Shown here: positions 6,698 to 15,700 of the stretch, one piece after another
Layout of the letters: every line of letters starts with the position of its first letter
Numbering within the stretch: the stretch's first letter is position 1
Source of the DNA: a virus
IMG/VR virus record: IMGVR_UViG_3300042397_000601
Span: 1-49,372 of that record
Direction: 5' to 3' (one strand)
Length of the DNA stretch: 49,372 bases
Notes under the pieces: generated by a model
What the model saw: the letters and a program-made list of their open reading frames with translations, nothing else
The model's database searches: none
Told to the model about the DNA's origin: nothing
Translations under genes and position numbers: made by a program

Positions 6698-6726
6698 TTG
6701 ACTGGTCAAATAGTCAGTGGTATAAA
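6698..6726 (+). promoter_or_regulatory. Strong sigma70-like promoter abutting the next start codon
   Basis: TTGACT (6698-6703), a 17-base spacer and TATAAA (6721-6726) each match five of six consensus positions. Transcription should begin near 6733, only about two bases before the ATG at 6735. The -35 is embedded in the inverted repeat TTGACTGGTCAA (6698-6709), a possible operator. Confidence 0.7.
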
Positions 6727-6734
6727 TACGACAT

Positions 6735-6977
6735 ATGAAAATTTTTGTAGGCCAAAAGCCTGACCGCCAGCACATGCAAGCGTTGTTTCGCTGCAAGCTG
6801 GAAGAAAACGGAGCCTTGCTGGACTTGTTCCGCAAGAAGCTAGAGGAGACCAAAAACTCCCTCGTCGTCGCAGACGATCTAGTCAAATTGCACCGTTTGC
6901 AAGGTCGGGCAGAGGTCTTAGCAGATTTTCTCGAGGCGGTTGAGAGATCGTCCGAGATTTTCGACCGGGTCAAATGA
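6735..6977 (+). CDS. Unknown small helical protein (80 aa)
   Basis: Begins MKIFVGQKPDRQHMQALF and is predicted helical and charged throughout (KLEENGALLDLFRKKLEETK, LVKLHRLQGRAEVLADFLEA), ending DRVK. No membrane segment or known motif. It lies between the portal and scaffold genes, where small head-assembly helpers are common. No Shine-Dalgarno precedes the ATG. The adjacent promoter predicts an almost leaderless message, so translation may be leaderless or may depend on read-through transcripts from upstream. I do not recognise the family, but the frame is uninterrupted and the gene fills the gap exactly. Confidence 0.65.
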   Translation: MKIFVGQKPDRQHMQALFRCKLEENGALLDLFRKKLEETKNSLVVADDLVKLHRLQGRAEVLADFLEAVERSSEIFDRVK

Positions 6978-7066
6978 CCCGAATTTTGTAGTCCTAGCAA
7001 ACCATTATGTGGCAGGCAGACCGAAGTAGGAGCCCTAAGCAGAGTTGGAGCTTTTAGGAGATATTG

Positions 7067-8032
7067 ATGGCGTTACCAAGGCAAGTTGAAGCCCAGTTGA
7101 AAGAGCTGGAAGAGATCGAAAAGCAGCTAGCTGCACAGCAGAATCCACAGGCAACCCCTGAAGACCCTGCCCCACAGCCCGCAGAGCCCGCAGAACCTAC
7201 CCAGAAAACTGAACCGGTTGCTCCACAGCCAGAAGTTAAGCCAGAAAAGCCAGTTGAACCGGAAGTGCCGGAAGAGACATGGCAGCAGAAATACAAGACC
7301 CTCAAGGGTATGTACGACGCTGAAGTGCCTCGTTTGCACTCTGACGTAAGAGAATTACGCTCCCAGATGGAGAAACTCCAGAAGGCCGCCGAAGCTCCAA
7401 AACCAGAGACGAAACCCGCCGCTCAACCGACTAAATTGGTGACGGATGCTGATGTTCAAGCATTTGGTGAGGACTTGATCGAAGTCCAACGCAAGGTTGC
7501 CCGCGAAGTGGCAGCAGAGTTTCGAGGTGAACTCGACGCTATGAAGGCTGAGAATGAGAAGTTGCGCGAGCAGCTGAACACGACTGGCTCTCAAGTATCA
7601 GAGGCATCCTTCGAGCAACGTCTGTACCGTTTGGTACCAGACTTTCAGGCAGTTAACGCCGACGAACGTTGGATTGGCTGGTTGAACGAGGTTGACCCTC
7701 TGCTCCGAGCACCGAGAAAATCTGTTGCACAAGAAGCGTTCAACGCTGGCGATGCCGAAGCCGTTGCACACTACATTGGGATGTTCAAATCGAGCGTCGC
7801 CCCCGTGGAGCAACCAAGCGATAAAGCCGCTGAGCTTGAAAAACAAATCCAGCCGAAACGTTCTGCGACCAACGCACCAGTTTCCCAGCAGGCTAAAACA
7901 TATACGGACTCACAAATCCAGAAAATGTTCCAGAAGTCTGTTGAACTGAGTTCGAGGGGCCAGCGCGATGAAGCAACAAAACTTGAAGCTGAAATTGATG
8001 CGGCTTACAGAGAAGGACGCGTTCGAGCGTAA
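7067..8032 (+). CDS. Scaffolding protein (321 aa)
   Basis: The start is ATG at 7067 with TTAGGAG nine bases upstream; a TTG one codon earlier is not needed. The N-terminal third is a coiled coil followed by a Pro/Glu/Lys-rich linker (about residues 25-70). The middle is helical (LHSDVRELRSQMEKLQKAAE and AAEFRGELDAMKAENEKLRE), and the C-terminus is basic and helical (EAEIDAAYREGRVRA), as in scaffolds that contact the coat protein through a basic helix-turn-helix. Scaffolds assemble the procapsid and are then expelled or degraded. The call rests on composition plus its place between portal and major capsid genes. Confidence 0.8.
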   Translation: MALPRQVEAQLKELEEIEKQLAAQQNPQATPEDPAPQPAEPAEPTQKTEPVAPQPEVKPEKPVEPEVPEETWQQKYKTLKGMYDAEVPRLHSDVRELRSQMEKLQKAAEAPKPETKPAAQPTKLVTDADVQAFGEDLIEVQRKVAREVAAEFRGELDAMKAENEKLREQLNTTGSQVSEASFEQRLYRLVPDFQAVNADERWIGWLNEVDPLLRAPRKSVAQEAFNAGDAEAVAHYIGMFKSSVAPVEQPSDKAAELEKQIQPKRSATNAPVSQQAKTYTDSQIQKMFQKSVELSSRGQRDEATKLEAEIDAAYREGRVRA

Positions 8033-8082
8033 CTCCCTGCAGGCAGCGTTTACCCAACCTGTTTTTTATTTAGGAGGCCAAA

Positions 8083-9090
8083 ATGGCTGCTGTTTATCCT
8101 GTCACGGGCTCTGGTGCATTTGATACCAACCCTTCTTATTCCGGTGCCTTTATCCCCACGCTGTGGTCAGGCAAACTCTTGGCTAAGTTCTACCAGAACA
8201 CCATGTTGTCTGAAGTCACTAACACTGACTACGAAGGCGAATTGAAGAACCAAGGCGATACCGTCCGTATCCGTTTGGCTCCTTCCATCAGCATTTCTGA
8301 CTACACCGTTGGTCAGACTTTGTCATACGAAGTACCCACTCCTATCTTCCAAGATATGCAAGTGAACAAGGGTAAGTACTTCGGCGTGCAAGTCAATGAC
8401 GTGTTGGCCTATCAGTCCGACATGAACTTGATGAACATGTTCACAGAAGACGCTGCCAAGCAGTTGAAAATCGCCATCGAAAACGAAGTGTTCTTCAACA
8501 GCTTCGTGACTGAAGGCCCTGCTGCTCAGAACGAAGGCGCTACTGCCGGTAAGATTTCTGCTGCCTACAACTTGGGTACAGATACAACTCCTATCGACCA
8601 AGCCACTCCTGAAAACGTGTTGAAGGCCATCCTTCGCATGTCTACAGTTTTGGACGAGCAGAACGTTCCTGAAGATGGCCGTTTCTTGGTTATCAGCCCA
8701 TTCGACCGTCACCTGTTGATGCAATCTAACATCGCTCAGGCGTACTTCACTGGCGACCAGTCAAGCACCATCCGTACCGGCAAGATCGGTATGTTGGATC
8801 GCTTCAGCGTCTATGTTTCCAACTTGCTGCCACGCGGCGAAGCTGGTAAAGCATTGGTTGCTGGTTTGTCTGCTACCTCCACTGGCGGTGCAGTTACCAA
8901 CGCCAAGGCTCGTCGTTTGATGGTTGCTGGCACTAAGCATGCCACTTCCTTCGCGATGACCATCAACAAGACAGAACCCCTGCGTAACCAGACAGACTTC
9001 GGCGACATCGTCCGCGGTTTGGCTGTGTATGGCCGCAAGGTTGTCAAGCCAGAAGCCATGGTTACTGCCGTGGTTGGCTCAGCCACCTGA
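8083..9090 (+). CDS. Major capsid protein (335 aa)
   Basis: Builds the icosahedral shell. It directly follows the scaffold, has a strong TAGGAGG ribosome binding site and is followed by a strong terminator, all typical of the most highly expressed head gene. Visible family-like segments: GAFIPTLWSGKLLAKFYQNT near the N-terminus, GDTVRIRLAPSISISDYTVG, the helix AAKQLKIAIENEVFFNSF, and VPEDGRFLVISPFDRHLLMQ in the region that in HK97-fold capsid proteins contains the VP-x-GR-x-LVI-P motif. The codon choice is strongly biased towards a small set, consistent with high expression. The length is normal. Confidence 0.9.
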   Translation: MAAVYPVTGSGAFDTNPSYSGAFIPTLWSGKLLAKFYQNTMLSEVTNTDYEGELKNQGDTVRIRLAPSISISDYTVGQTLSYEVPTPIFQDMQVNKGKYFGVQVNDVLAYQSDMNLMNMFTEDAAKQLKIAIENEVFFNSFVTEGPAAQNEGATAGKISAAYNLGTDTTPIDQATPENVLKAILRMSTVLDEQNVPEDGRFLVISPFDRHLLMQSNIAQAYFTGDQSSTIRTGKIGMLDRFSVYVSNLLPRGEAGKALVAGLSATSTGGAVTNAKARRLMVAGTKHATSFAMTINKTEPLRNQTDFGDIVRGLAVYGRKVVKPEAMVTAVVGSAT

Positions 9091-9103
9091 TAGTGGTATA
9101 AAG

Positions 9104-9127
9104 AGGGGGCCTTCGGGCCCCTTTTTT
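9104..9127 (+). terminator. Rho-independent terminator after the capsid gene
   Basis: GGGGCC-TTCG-GGCCCC (9106-9121) is extended by G-T and A-T pairs and followed by six T (9122-9127). The UUCG tetraloop adds stability. It lies 13 bases after the capsid stop and would let capsid mRNA accumulate over downstream tail genes. Confidence 0.9.
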
Positions 9128-9147
9128 GTTTAAACCTTGGAGAAAAT

Positions 9148-9420
9148 ATGACTGCTCTTGAACTGATGGAACGTCTTGGCGGCGAAATCCTGAACAACAA
9201 AATCCGTGTTTACATTGAAGGTGAGATCATTATTGTTGCTCGCCTCGAGGACACAGAATGGGTTCTGACGGATCGCGGCGTCTTGCTGACCAACGAACAT
9301 TCAAATTTGGCTGTGGCTGAAGCTGCAACAAAAACTCGCAAAACAAAAGCACAACTGGTAGAATCTGTTGAAATTGTTAGTGAGCCAGTCGTTGGGCTTA
9401 CTCAAGCTGCTGCCGAATAA
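9148..9420 (+). CDS. Unknown small head/tail-region protein (90 aa)
   Basis: ATG at 9148 follows TTGGAGAAAAT. The protein MTALELMERLGGEILNNKIR has a short helix and then a beta-rich core (VYIEGEIIIVARLEDTEWVL, TDRGVLLTNEHS), followed by an Ala/Lys/Glu tail. No domain is recognised. Placement immediately after the capsid gene and before two adaptor-type genes suggests a minor head or decoration protein. The gene is tightly packed with its neighbour (8-base gap). Confidence 0.7.
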   Translation: MTALELMERLGGEILNNKIRVYIEGEIIIVARLEDTEWVLTDRGVLLTNEHSNLAVAEAATKTRKTKAQLVESVEIVSEPVVGLTQAAAE

Positions 9421-9428
9421 GGTACATC

Positions 9429-10061
9429 ATGAAACCTCTGAGCGTCTTTTATTCAAGAATTCTGCCGTATCTACCCGGCTGCTCGGAGCCCTTGGTCGAT
9501 CAAGTTTTGGTCAGCGCAGCCATTGACTTCTGCGAAAGTTCGCTCGTGCTGCGCCAAAATCTTGACTCGTTCAGGACTGTTGTTGGTATTTCTCAATACG
9601 ACTTAGACCCGCCTACTGCAAACCACGACATTGATCGTGTGATGAGCGTAGCCGTTGATGGTAAAGAACTCTCCCCCGGTTTGTTCGAAGCGATCCGCAA
9701 CGACTTGCCGACAGCTAATGCTAAACCCCGCGGCTTCTACACAGACCGCACAGACAATGTTCTGACGCTTAAGCTGTCGCCTCCACCCGATGGTCGATAC
9801 CCTGTCGTAGTAAACGTCAATTTGCGCCCAGCGATGACCGCTACGCAGTTGGATGACGATCTGTTTAACATGTGGTCTGATGCCATCACTTCGATGGCCA
9901 TCGCACGGGCAATGCAGATTCCCGATCAACCCTTCACAAATTTTGCACAGGCCAAGTACTTGCTTGACTCTGCAGCTAGACAAACCAATAGTGCTCGCAT
10001 CGATGGAAACTACGGCTCGATCCGTGGTTCGATGCGCGTTCGTGCCCGCCCTTTTGCTTGA
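9429..10061 (+). CDS. Adaptor / head-tail connector-like protein (210 aa)
   Basis: Begins MKPLSVFYSRILPYLPGCSE, with the helical N-terminus (LVDQVLVSAAIDFCESSLVL) that in phage adaptor proteins packs against the portal. A beta-rich middle follows (FRTVVGISQYDLDPP, VLTLKLSPPPDGRYPVVVNV) and then a helical C-terminus (MWSDAITSMAIARAMQIPDQ). Together with the next gene it looks like a tandem pair of adaptor proteins that extend the portal into the tail. Family assignment is from overall pattern and position, not from a single decisive motif. Confidence 0.6.
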   Translation: MKPLSVFYSRILPYLPGCSEPLVDQVLVSAAIDFCESSLVLRQNLDSFRTVVGISQYDLDPPTANHDIDRVMSVAVDGKELSPGLFEAIRNDLPTANAKPRGFYTDRTDNVLTLKLSPPPDGRYPVVVNVNLRPAMTATQLDDDLFNMWSDAITSMAIARAMQIPDQPFTNFAQAKYLLDSAARQTNSARIDGNYGSIRGSMRVRARPFA

Positions 10062-10069
10062 GGTAAATC

Positions 10070-10729
10070 ATGACCATTGCAGCCCAATCAATCATCCGCC
10101 GTGTCGTTGAGACAATGCAGGACAACACGTCCGTTCGTTGGCCTGTGGCTGAGCTTGTTCGTTACTTGAACGACGGCCAGCGTGAAGTGGTCTTGTACCG
10201 CCCCGACTCAATGGTGACTAACGCCACTATTGCTTTGGCTAGCGGCGCGAAGCAAGCCTTGCCTTCCAACGGTTCTAAGTTGATCGACGTGATCCGCAAC
10301 ACCAGCGGCACAAAGCGTTCTGTCCGCATGACCGTTCGCAACATCTTGGACACACAAAGCCCCAACTGGTACAACTTGACAGGTGTGACCGAGATTCTGC
10401 ACTACATGTACGATCCTCGCGACCCTAAAGTGTTCTACGTCTACCCACCAGCAGCCGCTTCAGGCGCTTCTGTAGAGGTGGTGTACTCTGCCTACCCAAC
10501 AGACATCACAGAGCCCGCTGACGGCGCTTTGTACAGCGCTGTGGCCGGTAATATCAGCTTGCCTGACATCTACGGCAACGTGCTGGCCGACTACATCTTG
10601 TACCGCGCCTACACCAAGGACAGCGAGTACGCGGGTAACGCTCAGCGTGCGCAGGCTCACTACGGTGCTTTTCAAGCTGCTTTGACCACTGAAATGGCCG
10701 GTACAACAGGCGTTGCGCCTAAAGTCTGA
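10070..10729 (+). CDS. Phage adaptor protein (DUF6682-like, 219 aa)
   Basis: ATG at 10070 follows GAGGTAAATC, the same leader pattern as the neighbours. The sequence has an N-terminal helix pair (MTIAAQSIIRRVVETMQDNT, WPVAELVRYLNDGQREVVLY). A beta domain with the conserved-looking FYVYPPA and VEVVYSAYPTDI follows, then a C-terminal helix (LADYILYRAYTKDSEYAGNA) ending in an alanine-rich segment. This is the usual architecture of the DUF6682 adaptor family of short-tailed phages, as I recall it. It probably stacks below the portal or connects to the tail nozzle. Confidence 0.7.
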   Translation: MTIAAQSIIRRVVETMQDNTSVRWPVAELVRYLNDGQREVVLYRPDSMVTNATIALASGAKQALPSNGSKLIDVIRNTSGTKRSVRMTVRNILDTQSPNWYNLTGVTEILHYMYDPRDPKVFYVYPPAAASGASVEVVYSAYPTDITEPADGALYSAVAGNISLPDIYGNVLADYILYRAYTKDSEYAGNAQRAQAHYGAFQAALTTEMAGTTGVAPKV

Positions 10730-10737
10730 GGTAAACC

Positions 10738-11070
10738 ATGGCCGAGAAAATTAAACTGGTTCAAGGGGATACCAAGCCAGCCTTGGTCTGCAACATTACT
10801 GATGAGATCACCGGTAACGCTATTGCGCTCACAGGCGCGACTGTACTGCTTAAATTTCGTGCAGTCGGCGCAACCGACCTGACCGCTACCGTTACTGGCT
10901 CCATCACTGACGGCCCTAACGGCCAAGTGGCTTTCTACCCCGCATCTGCGCCTGCTATGTTGTTGGGTGAGGCCGGTGACTACGAAGGCGAGATTCAGAT
11001 TACCTTTGCGGACACTACGGTTCAAACTGTTTACGACTTGTTGAAGTTTAAGCTGCGCGAGGACTTCTAA
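10738..11070 (+). CDS. Small beta-rich virion protein (110 aa)
   Basis: The protein MAEKIKLVQGDTKPALVCNI is dominated by beta strands (ATVLLKFRAVGATDLTATVT; YEGEIQITFADTTVQTVYDL) and ends KLREDF. The pattern (an N-terminal QGDTxP stretch and an Ig-like domain with GDYEGEIQITF) resembles the N-terminal domain of BppU-type baseplate proteins, which attach receptor-binding proteins. Its TAA overlaps the ATG of the next gene by one base. It probably belongs to the tail or fibre attachment module. Confidence 0.6.
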   Translation: MAEKIKLVQGDTKPALVCNITDEITGNAIALTGATVLLKFRAVGATDLTATVTGSITDGPNGQVAFYPASAPAMLLGEAGDYEGEIQITFADTTVQTVYDLLKFKLREDF

Positions 11071-12254
11071 TGGGCGTGACGGTTGTCAGAACTGCTCTTA
11101 CGGCTGCTACAGCTGTTACGAGAGCAAGGGCAAGCGTCGTCATCGTAGCGCCGGTAGCCGAGACTTCGGCTGCCCTTTTAGCCGCAGCAAGTTCAGTACA
11201 AATTATCAGCGCAGTTGTTACTGCGGTTGTGCCTGTTGCAAATCTGAACTACATCTTCATGGCGTCTGGGGCGTATCTTGATACGTCTGGTCGCTTCCAG
11301 TATTTCCCCGAAGAAGTCTTTGTTACGGACGCTACGTTCCGTGTAGTAGGGAAAACCCTTACAACTACTTTTGAGTCGACGGACTACATCACGTCCAAAA
11401 ATCTTGCCACCAGCAAGCACGACAGCGTTTCTACGCCGGACTTCATCATCCGAACACTGGAGTACATACGTAGATTTACAGATACGTTCGGTTTTACGCA
11501 CAGAGTGTCGTTTACGTTTAGTAGACCGCTTGCTAGTACCTTCGCACTAGGTGACACAACAACTAAAACTTTTAGCAAAGCCAGAGTCAACTCGGTCGGG
11601 GTGGTAGACACGCGTCCTATTTTTACTACAACTAAACTCCGAACAGACTTGCTTGCTACAGCCGACGCAACCTATTGGGCTTACACCAAGAATACAACTG
11701 AGTCGGTCGCACCCACGGATGCTAGGAGTTTTTCGCTAACTCGCCCTGTAGCGGACTCGTTTACGTTTACGGATGCAGCGCGTTTAACACCCCAAAAAAG
11801 TTTAGCCGACAGTTTTACCCAAACGGATGCCACTACGCGCGACTTTGGTAAGGCTCTAACCGATTTATTTACGTTCTCCGAGACTACGACGCGTGTCACC
11901 GAAAAAACGCTTCAGGACTCGTTTAATCAGTCAGATGTAACTAGTAGCGCCGTTGACAAAGTAGTTGCGGATGCTTTTGCGTTTACTGAGCTTTTATCCC
12001 GCACGCTTACTCGTACAATCCAAGACGGTTTTGCGATGAACGACACCGCCGATTTGGCGGACGGGATTACGTACCAGTCTGTTAAGTACATCAATAACTT
12101 GGCTTTTGCCACCGACGCGAAAGTCTTGTCTAACAGCCTTGCCAAAACCGATACGGTATCTTTGGTGAGTGCTGGTCTTTTGACTTCCCAAAGCTACTGC
12201 GATCTGTCATACTTCGCAGAAGACTACGTCGGCTTATCCCGCACATTTTCATAG
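11070..12254 (+). CDS. Repeat-rich virion protein with 18-residue repeats (394 aa)
   Basis: After an Ala/Val-rich N-terminus (MGVTVVRTALTAATAVTRAR) and a less repetitive middle, the C-terminal half is a run of 18-residue units with the pattern K/R-x-x-x-D-x-F-x-x-x-D. Examples are RPVADSFTFTDAARLTPQ, KSLADSFTQTDATTRDFG, KALTDLFTFSETTTRVTE and KTLQDSFNQSDVTSSAVD. At least six consecutive units are clear and more degenerate ones precede them. Such regular Thr/Ser/Asp-rich units suggest a beta-helical or beta-solenoid shaft. It lies among tail genes, so a fibre or spike component is likely. I do not recognise a named family. Confidence 0.7.
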   Translation: MGVTVVRTALTAATAVTRARASVVIVAPVAETSAALLAAASSVQIISAVVTAVVPVANLNYIFMASGAYLDTSGRFQYFPEEVFVTDATFRVVGKTLTTTFESTDYITSKNLATSKHDSVSTPDFIIRTLEYIRRFTDTFGFTHRVSFTFSRPLASTFALGDTTTKTFSKARVNSVGVVDTRPIFTTTKLRTDLLATADATYWAYTKNTTESVAPTDARSFSLTRPVADSFTFTDAARLTPQKSLADSFTQTDATTRDFGKALTDLFTFSETTTRVTEKTLQDSFNQSDVTSSAVDKVVADAFAFTELLSRTLTRTIQDGFAMNDTADLADGITYQSVKYINNLAFATDAKVLSNSLAKTDTVSLVSAGLLTSQSYCDLSYFAEDYVGLSRTFS

Positions 12255-12262
12255 GAGCTTCC

Positions 12263-12700
12263 ATGTTAAACGACAACTTAAAAGTAACCGGCGACGTAGT
12301 CGTCGAAATCACTGGCGCAGATGGCCAGATTAAAGACCGCCGTGAGATTAAAAACCTCGTAGTAGCTGGTGGTAAAACCTTCATTGCTGGCCGTATGGTT
12401 GGCACGCCAACGACGATGAGCCACATGGCTGTCGGTTCGAGCAGTACCGCCGCTGCAAACGGTGACACAGCATTGGGTGCTTCCTTGGGCCGCGTTGCTT
12501 TGACGTCCTCTAGCTCTTCTGGCGCTGTTGTGACTTATGTTGCGACGTTCCCACCCGGCACTGGTACAGGTGCTGTTGTTGAAGCGGGTGTCTTTAATGA
12601 TCCTACTGCGGGCACCATGTTGTGCCGCACTGTGTTTGCTGTCGTGAATAAAGGCGCAGATGACGCCATGTCTATTACTTGGGCAATTACCGTCAGTTAA
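12263..12700 (+). CDS. Fibre-associated structural protein (145 aa)
   Basis: ATG at 12263 follows AGGAGCTTCC. The protein MLNDNLKVTGDVVVEITGAD begins with a beta hairpin and then DRREIKNLVVAGGKTFIAGR, a combination I associate with small phage proteins encoded beside tail fibres. The remainder is Ser/Gly/Thr-rich beta structure (FPPGTGTGAVVEAGVFND; MSITWAITVS). There is no signal peptide or enzyme motif. It directly precedes the large fibre gene and may be a collar or fibre-attachment protein. Confidence 0.65.
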   Translation: MLNDNLKVTGDVVVEITGADGQIKDRREIKNLVVAGGKTFIAGRMVGTPTTMSHMAVGSSSTAAANGDTALGASLGRVALTSSSSSGAVVTYVATFPPGTGTGAVVEAGVFNDPTAGTMLCRTVFAVVNKGADDAMSITWAITVS

Positions 12701-12708
12701 TCACCGTT

Positions 12709-12725
12709 TGACGTAGTGAACGTCA
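12709..12725 (+). promoter_or_regulatory. Hairpin covering the approach to the fibre gene's ribosome binding site
   Basis: TGACGT-AGTGA-ACGTCA is a perfect inverted repeat ending two or three bases before the AGGAG-like ribosome binding site of the 1939-aa fibre gene. It could limit translation or act as a processing site. There is no T-run for a terminator. Confidence 0.45.
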
Positions 12726-12738
12726 GGAGTTTTGGAAT

Positions 12739-15700
12739 ATGAGCACTATTGTCACCCGCGCAGGTAAGGGCTCGCCCCTTACCAATACTGAAGTTGATAG
12801 CAACTTTACAAATCTTAATACTGACAAAGTTGAGTCGATTACGTCCGCCGACGGCAGCGTAGTTGTTTCCAGCTCCGGTACTACCCGGGATTTGAGCGTG
12901 GGCGTTGCTGGCAGTACAGCTACCTTGATTAGTCAAGTTCGCAACGAAACTGGTGCAACACTTACCAAGGGTACGGTTGTCTACATCAGCGGTGCAGCTG
13001 GCAATAAGGCGGTTGTTTCCAAAGCCCTTGCAACAGGTGACTCTACCTCAGCTCAGACCTATGGTATGGTTCAAGCTGACATCCCACATAACCAGAACGG
13101 CTATGTTGTAGTTGTCGGCGCGGTTAGTGGTTTAAATACCTCTGCGTTTGCAGACGGCACACAGCTGTATTTGAGCGGCGTTAGCGCGGGGGGCTACACA
13201 AACACTAAGCCTTACGCTCCTACGCATCTGGTTTACGTAGGCATTGTCACTTACAGCCATAACACACAAGGCACGATCCAAGTCAAAATCCAAAACGGTT
13301 ATGAGCTTGACGAGATTCACGATGTGTCAGCACGGTCACCCGTTGACGGCCAAACGCTTGTCTATGTTAGTTCCACAGGTCTGTGGACAAAAACCGATCA
13401 GGCTTCTATGTCCGTGGGTAGCGCGGCTACCCTTGCTACAGCCCGCAACATTAACGGTGTGTCTTTCAACGGCTCCGCCGACATCACAGTCGCTGACGCA
13501 ACGAAGTTACCACTAGCTGGCGGTACGCTTAGCGGTAAGCTCACACTTGATGGTCGCAATGAGATTTATGGTGTCCCTACAAACGCTGGCACGGTTGCTG
13601 GCTTCATGGGCGGTACATCTGGCGGTACTACTGCGGCACGAACACAGAGTTTAAATACCCAGACCCTTTTGAATGTTGCTGCGCTTGGTTACACCGGCTC
13701 CGGTTGGGTTGGTGGTGCCGGTCTTTCGTTTGTTGCGACTGAGAATATCACTGCGGCTAACCGCGGTACTAAAGCCGTTCTGACGGCAATCGCTGCTGGT
13801 GACTCCGTAGCGACTACGATGGAATTTAATGGCTCAGCGCTGACCATTAACGGCAGCACTGCAGTTACCTCGAGCAATTACAACACTTACGCACCAACAA
13901 AAACTGGTACAGGCGCAAGCGGTACTTGGGGTATCAACATTACCGGCAACGCTGCGACAGCAACGTCTGCAACAGATAGCACAAAACTGCCTTTGGCTGG
14001 CGGCACGCTGACAGGAAAAGTAACTTTTCCAAGCGCTAATGCAGATAAGCCTCAAATGCCCAACGGCTTTTTAGGTCTTGATACTGGTGACGCCAACTTT
14101 GACATATGGGGAATCTCACGAGACTACTACCCTTCTAATGCAACCGCAGCAAATGCTTGGGGTATTCGCTGGGATGGTGACAGCAATCAAATCCGGTTTA
14201 TTGGCGGCGGTAGCGTTCGTGTTTCGTTCGATCTTGATGATGGCGCAACACAAATTAACAGCAACACAGTTCTCCACGCAGGGAACTACAATTCTTACGC
14301 CCCAACACTAACAGGTACTGGCGCGAGCGGTACTTGGGGTATTTCGGTCACCGGCAATGCGGCGACTGTAACTAATGGACTTTATAAAGTCGGAACAAAC
14401 GCCATACCGGCTGTTGTTGTATTAAACACCACTGCAGATAACTGGATGTGGCAGTGGGCGTCTAGTGGTAGTAATGATTGGTATCTTGGCCCAACTACTG
14501 CCAATTTTGGCATTGGCGGAAGTCGTCTTGCTATTAGCAGCTCTGGCAGTTCACCCAATGCTGAATTAAGTATTGAACGCGGAACCACGCGTTTACTGGA
14601 AATTCTGCAAGCCAACCTTCAGTACAAAGGTAATGTCGTTCTCCACGCAGGGAACTACAACTCCTACAGCCCAACACTGACTGGTACTGGCGCGAGCGGT
14701 ACTTGGAACATTAACATCAGCGGCAACGCGGCTACGGCAACGTTAGCTACAAGTGCAATCACACTTACAAGTACACAATCAAATTGGGGAAGTACAGGCG
14801 TTCTCAGCAATGTTGTAGGCCTGTTATCTTGGCGCAACTACGGTAACAGTCACGTTATTTTTGATGCTTCAGCAAGTTTGTCACCAAGTGGTAGCGCAGT
14901 TGATAGAACAAACGCACAAATTGCGTGGGGCGGCTCATACCCAACATTGATGGGTTGGAACGGTAGCAATACTTACGGCGTTCGTGTAGATTCTGCAAGG
15001 GTTGCCGACAGCGCAGGAGCCGTTGATTACAACGCACTAACCAACAAAGGTGGCGGCACAGGTTCATACGTAACCAGCGGCGACTACCGTGCACCAATCT
15101 TCTACGACAGTGATAACACTGCTTATTACACAAACCCCAATGGAAATAGCAATTTATACAATTTAAACGTCAGTGGTAATGTCTATGTGGGCACTCAAGC
15201 GCTACCCGGTATTATTATTAGCGGCAGCACTAGCTATGATTATTTATTTAATCCCGGCACATGGTCAACTTCCGTGTATTCAGGATATCTTGCAAATTGC
15301 TTAGATAATTGGGAATTTGCAATTCATGATTCTGGCACTCGTGTCGTTTCACCGTTTGCTTTTTTTGGCGCGGCTAATAACATTATTATGGGCCGTGACA
15401 TTGGTTGGGGTACAACCTACATCCAAGCTGCACAATCTTTCCGCGCACCGATTTTCTACGACAGCGACAACACTGCTTACTACACAGACCCCGCGAGTAC
15501 TTCAAATTTAAACTTGGTGCATGCGCAGAGCGTAGTCGTTACCGGCACTACGACTGATCGTAATGTTGTTAGGGCAATACCGAAAGGGGCGTCCGCTTCT
15601 TATAACAACACAGTCACGGGTGCGTTCAAGATTCGTTTGCCTTTCCGCGCTAACGACATGATGTGGATGATGACTGTAAAGATTTACGATTACAGTGGGA

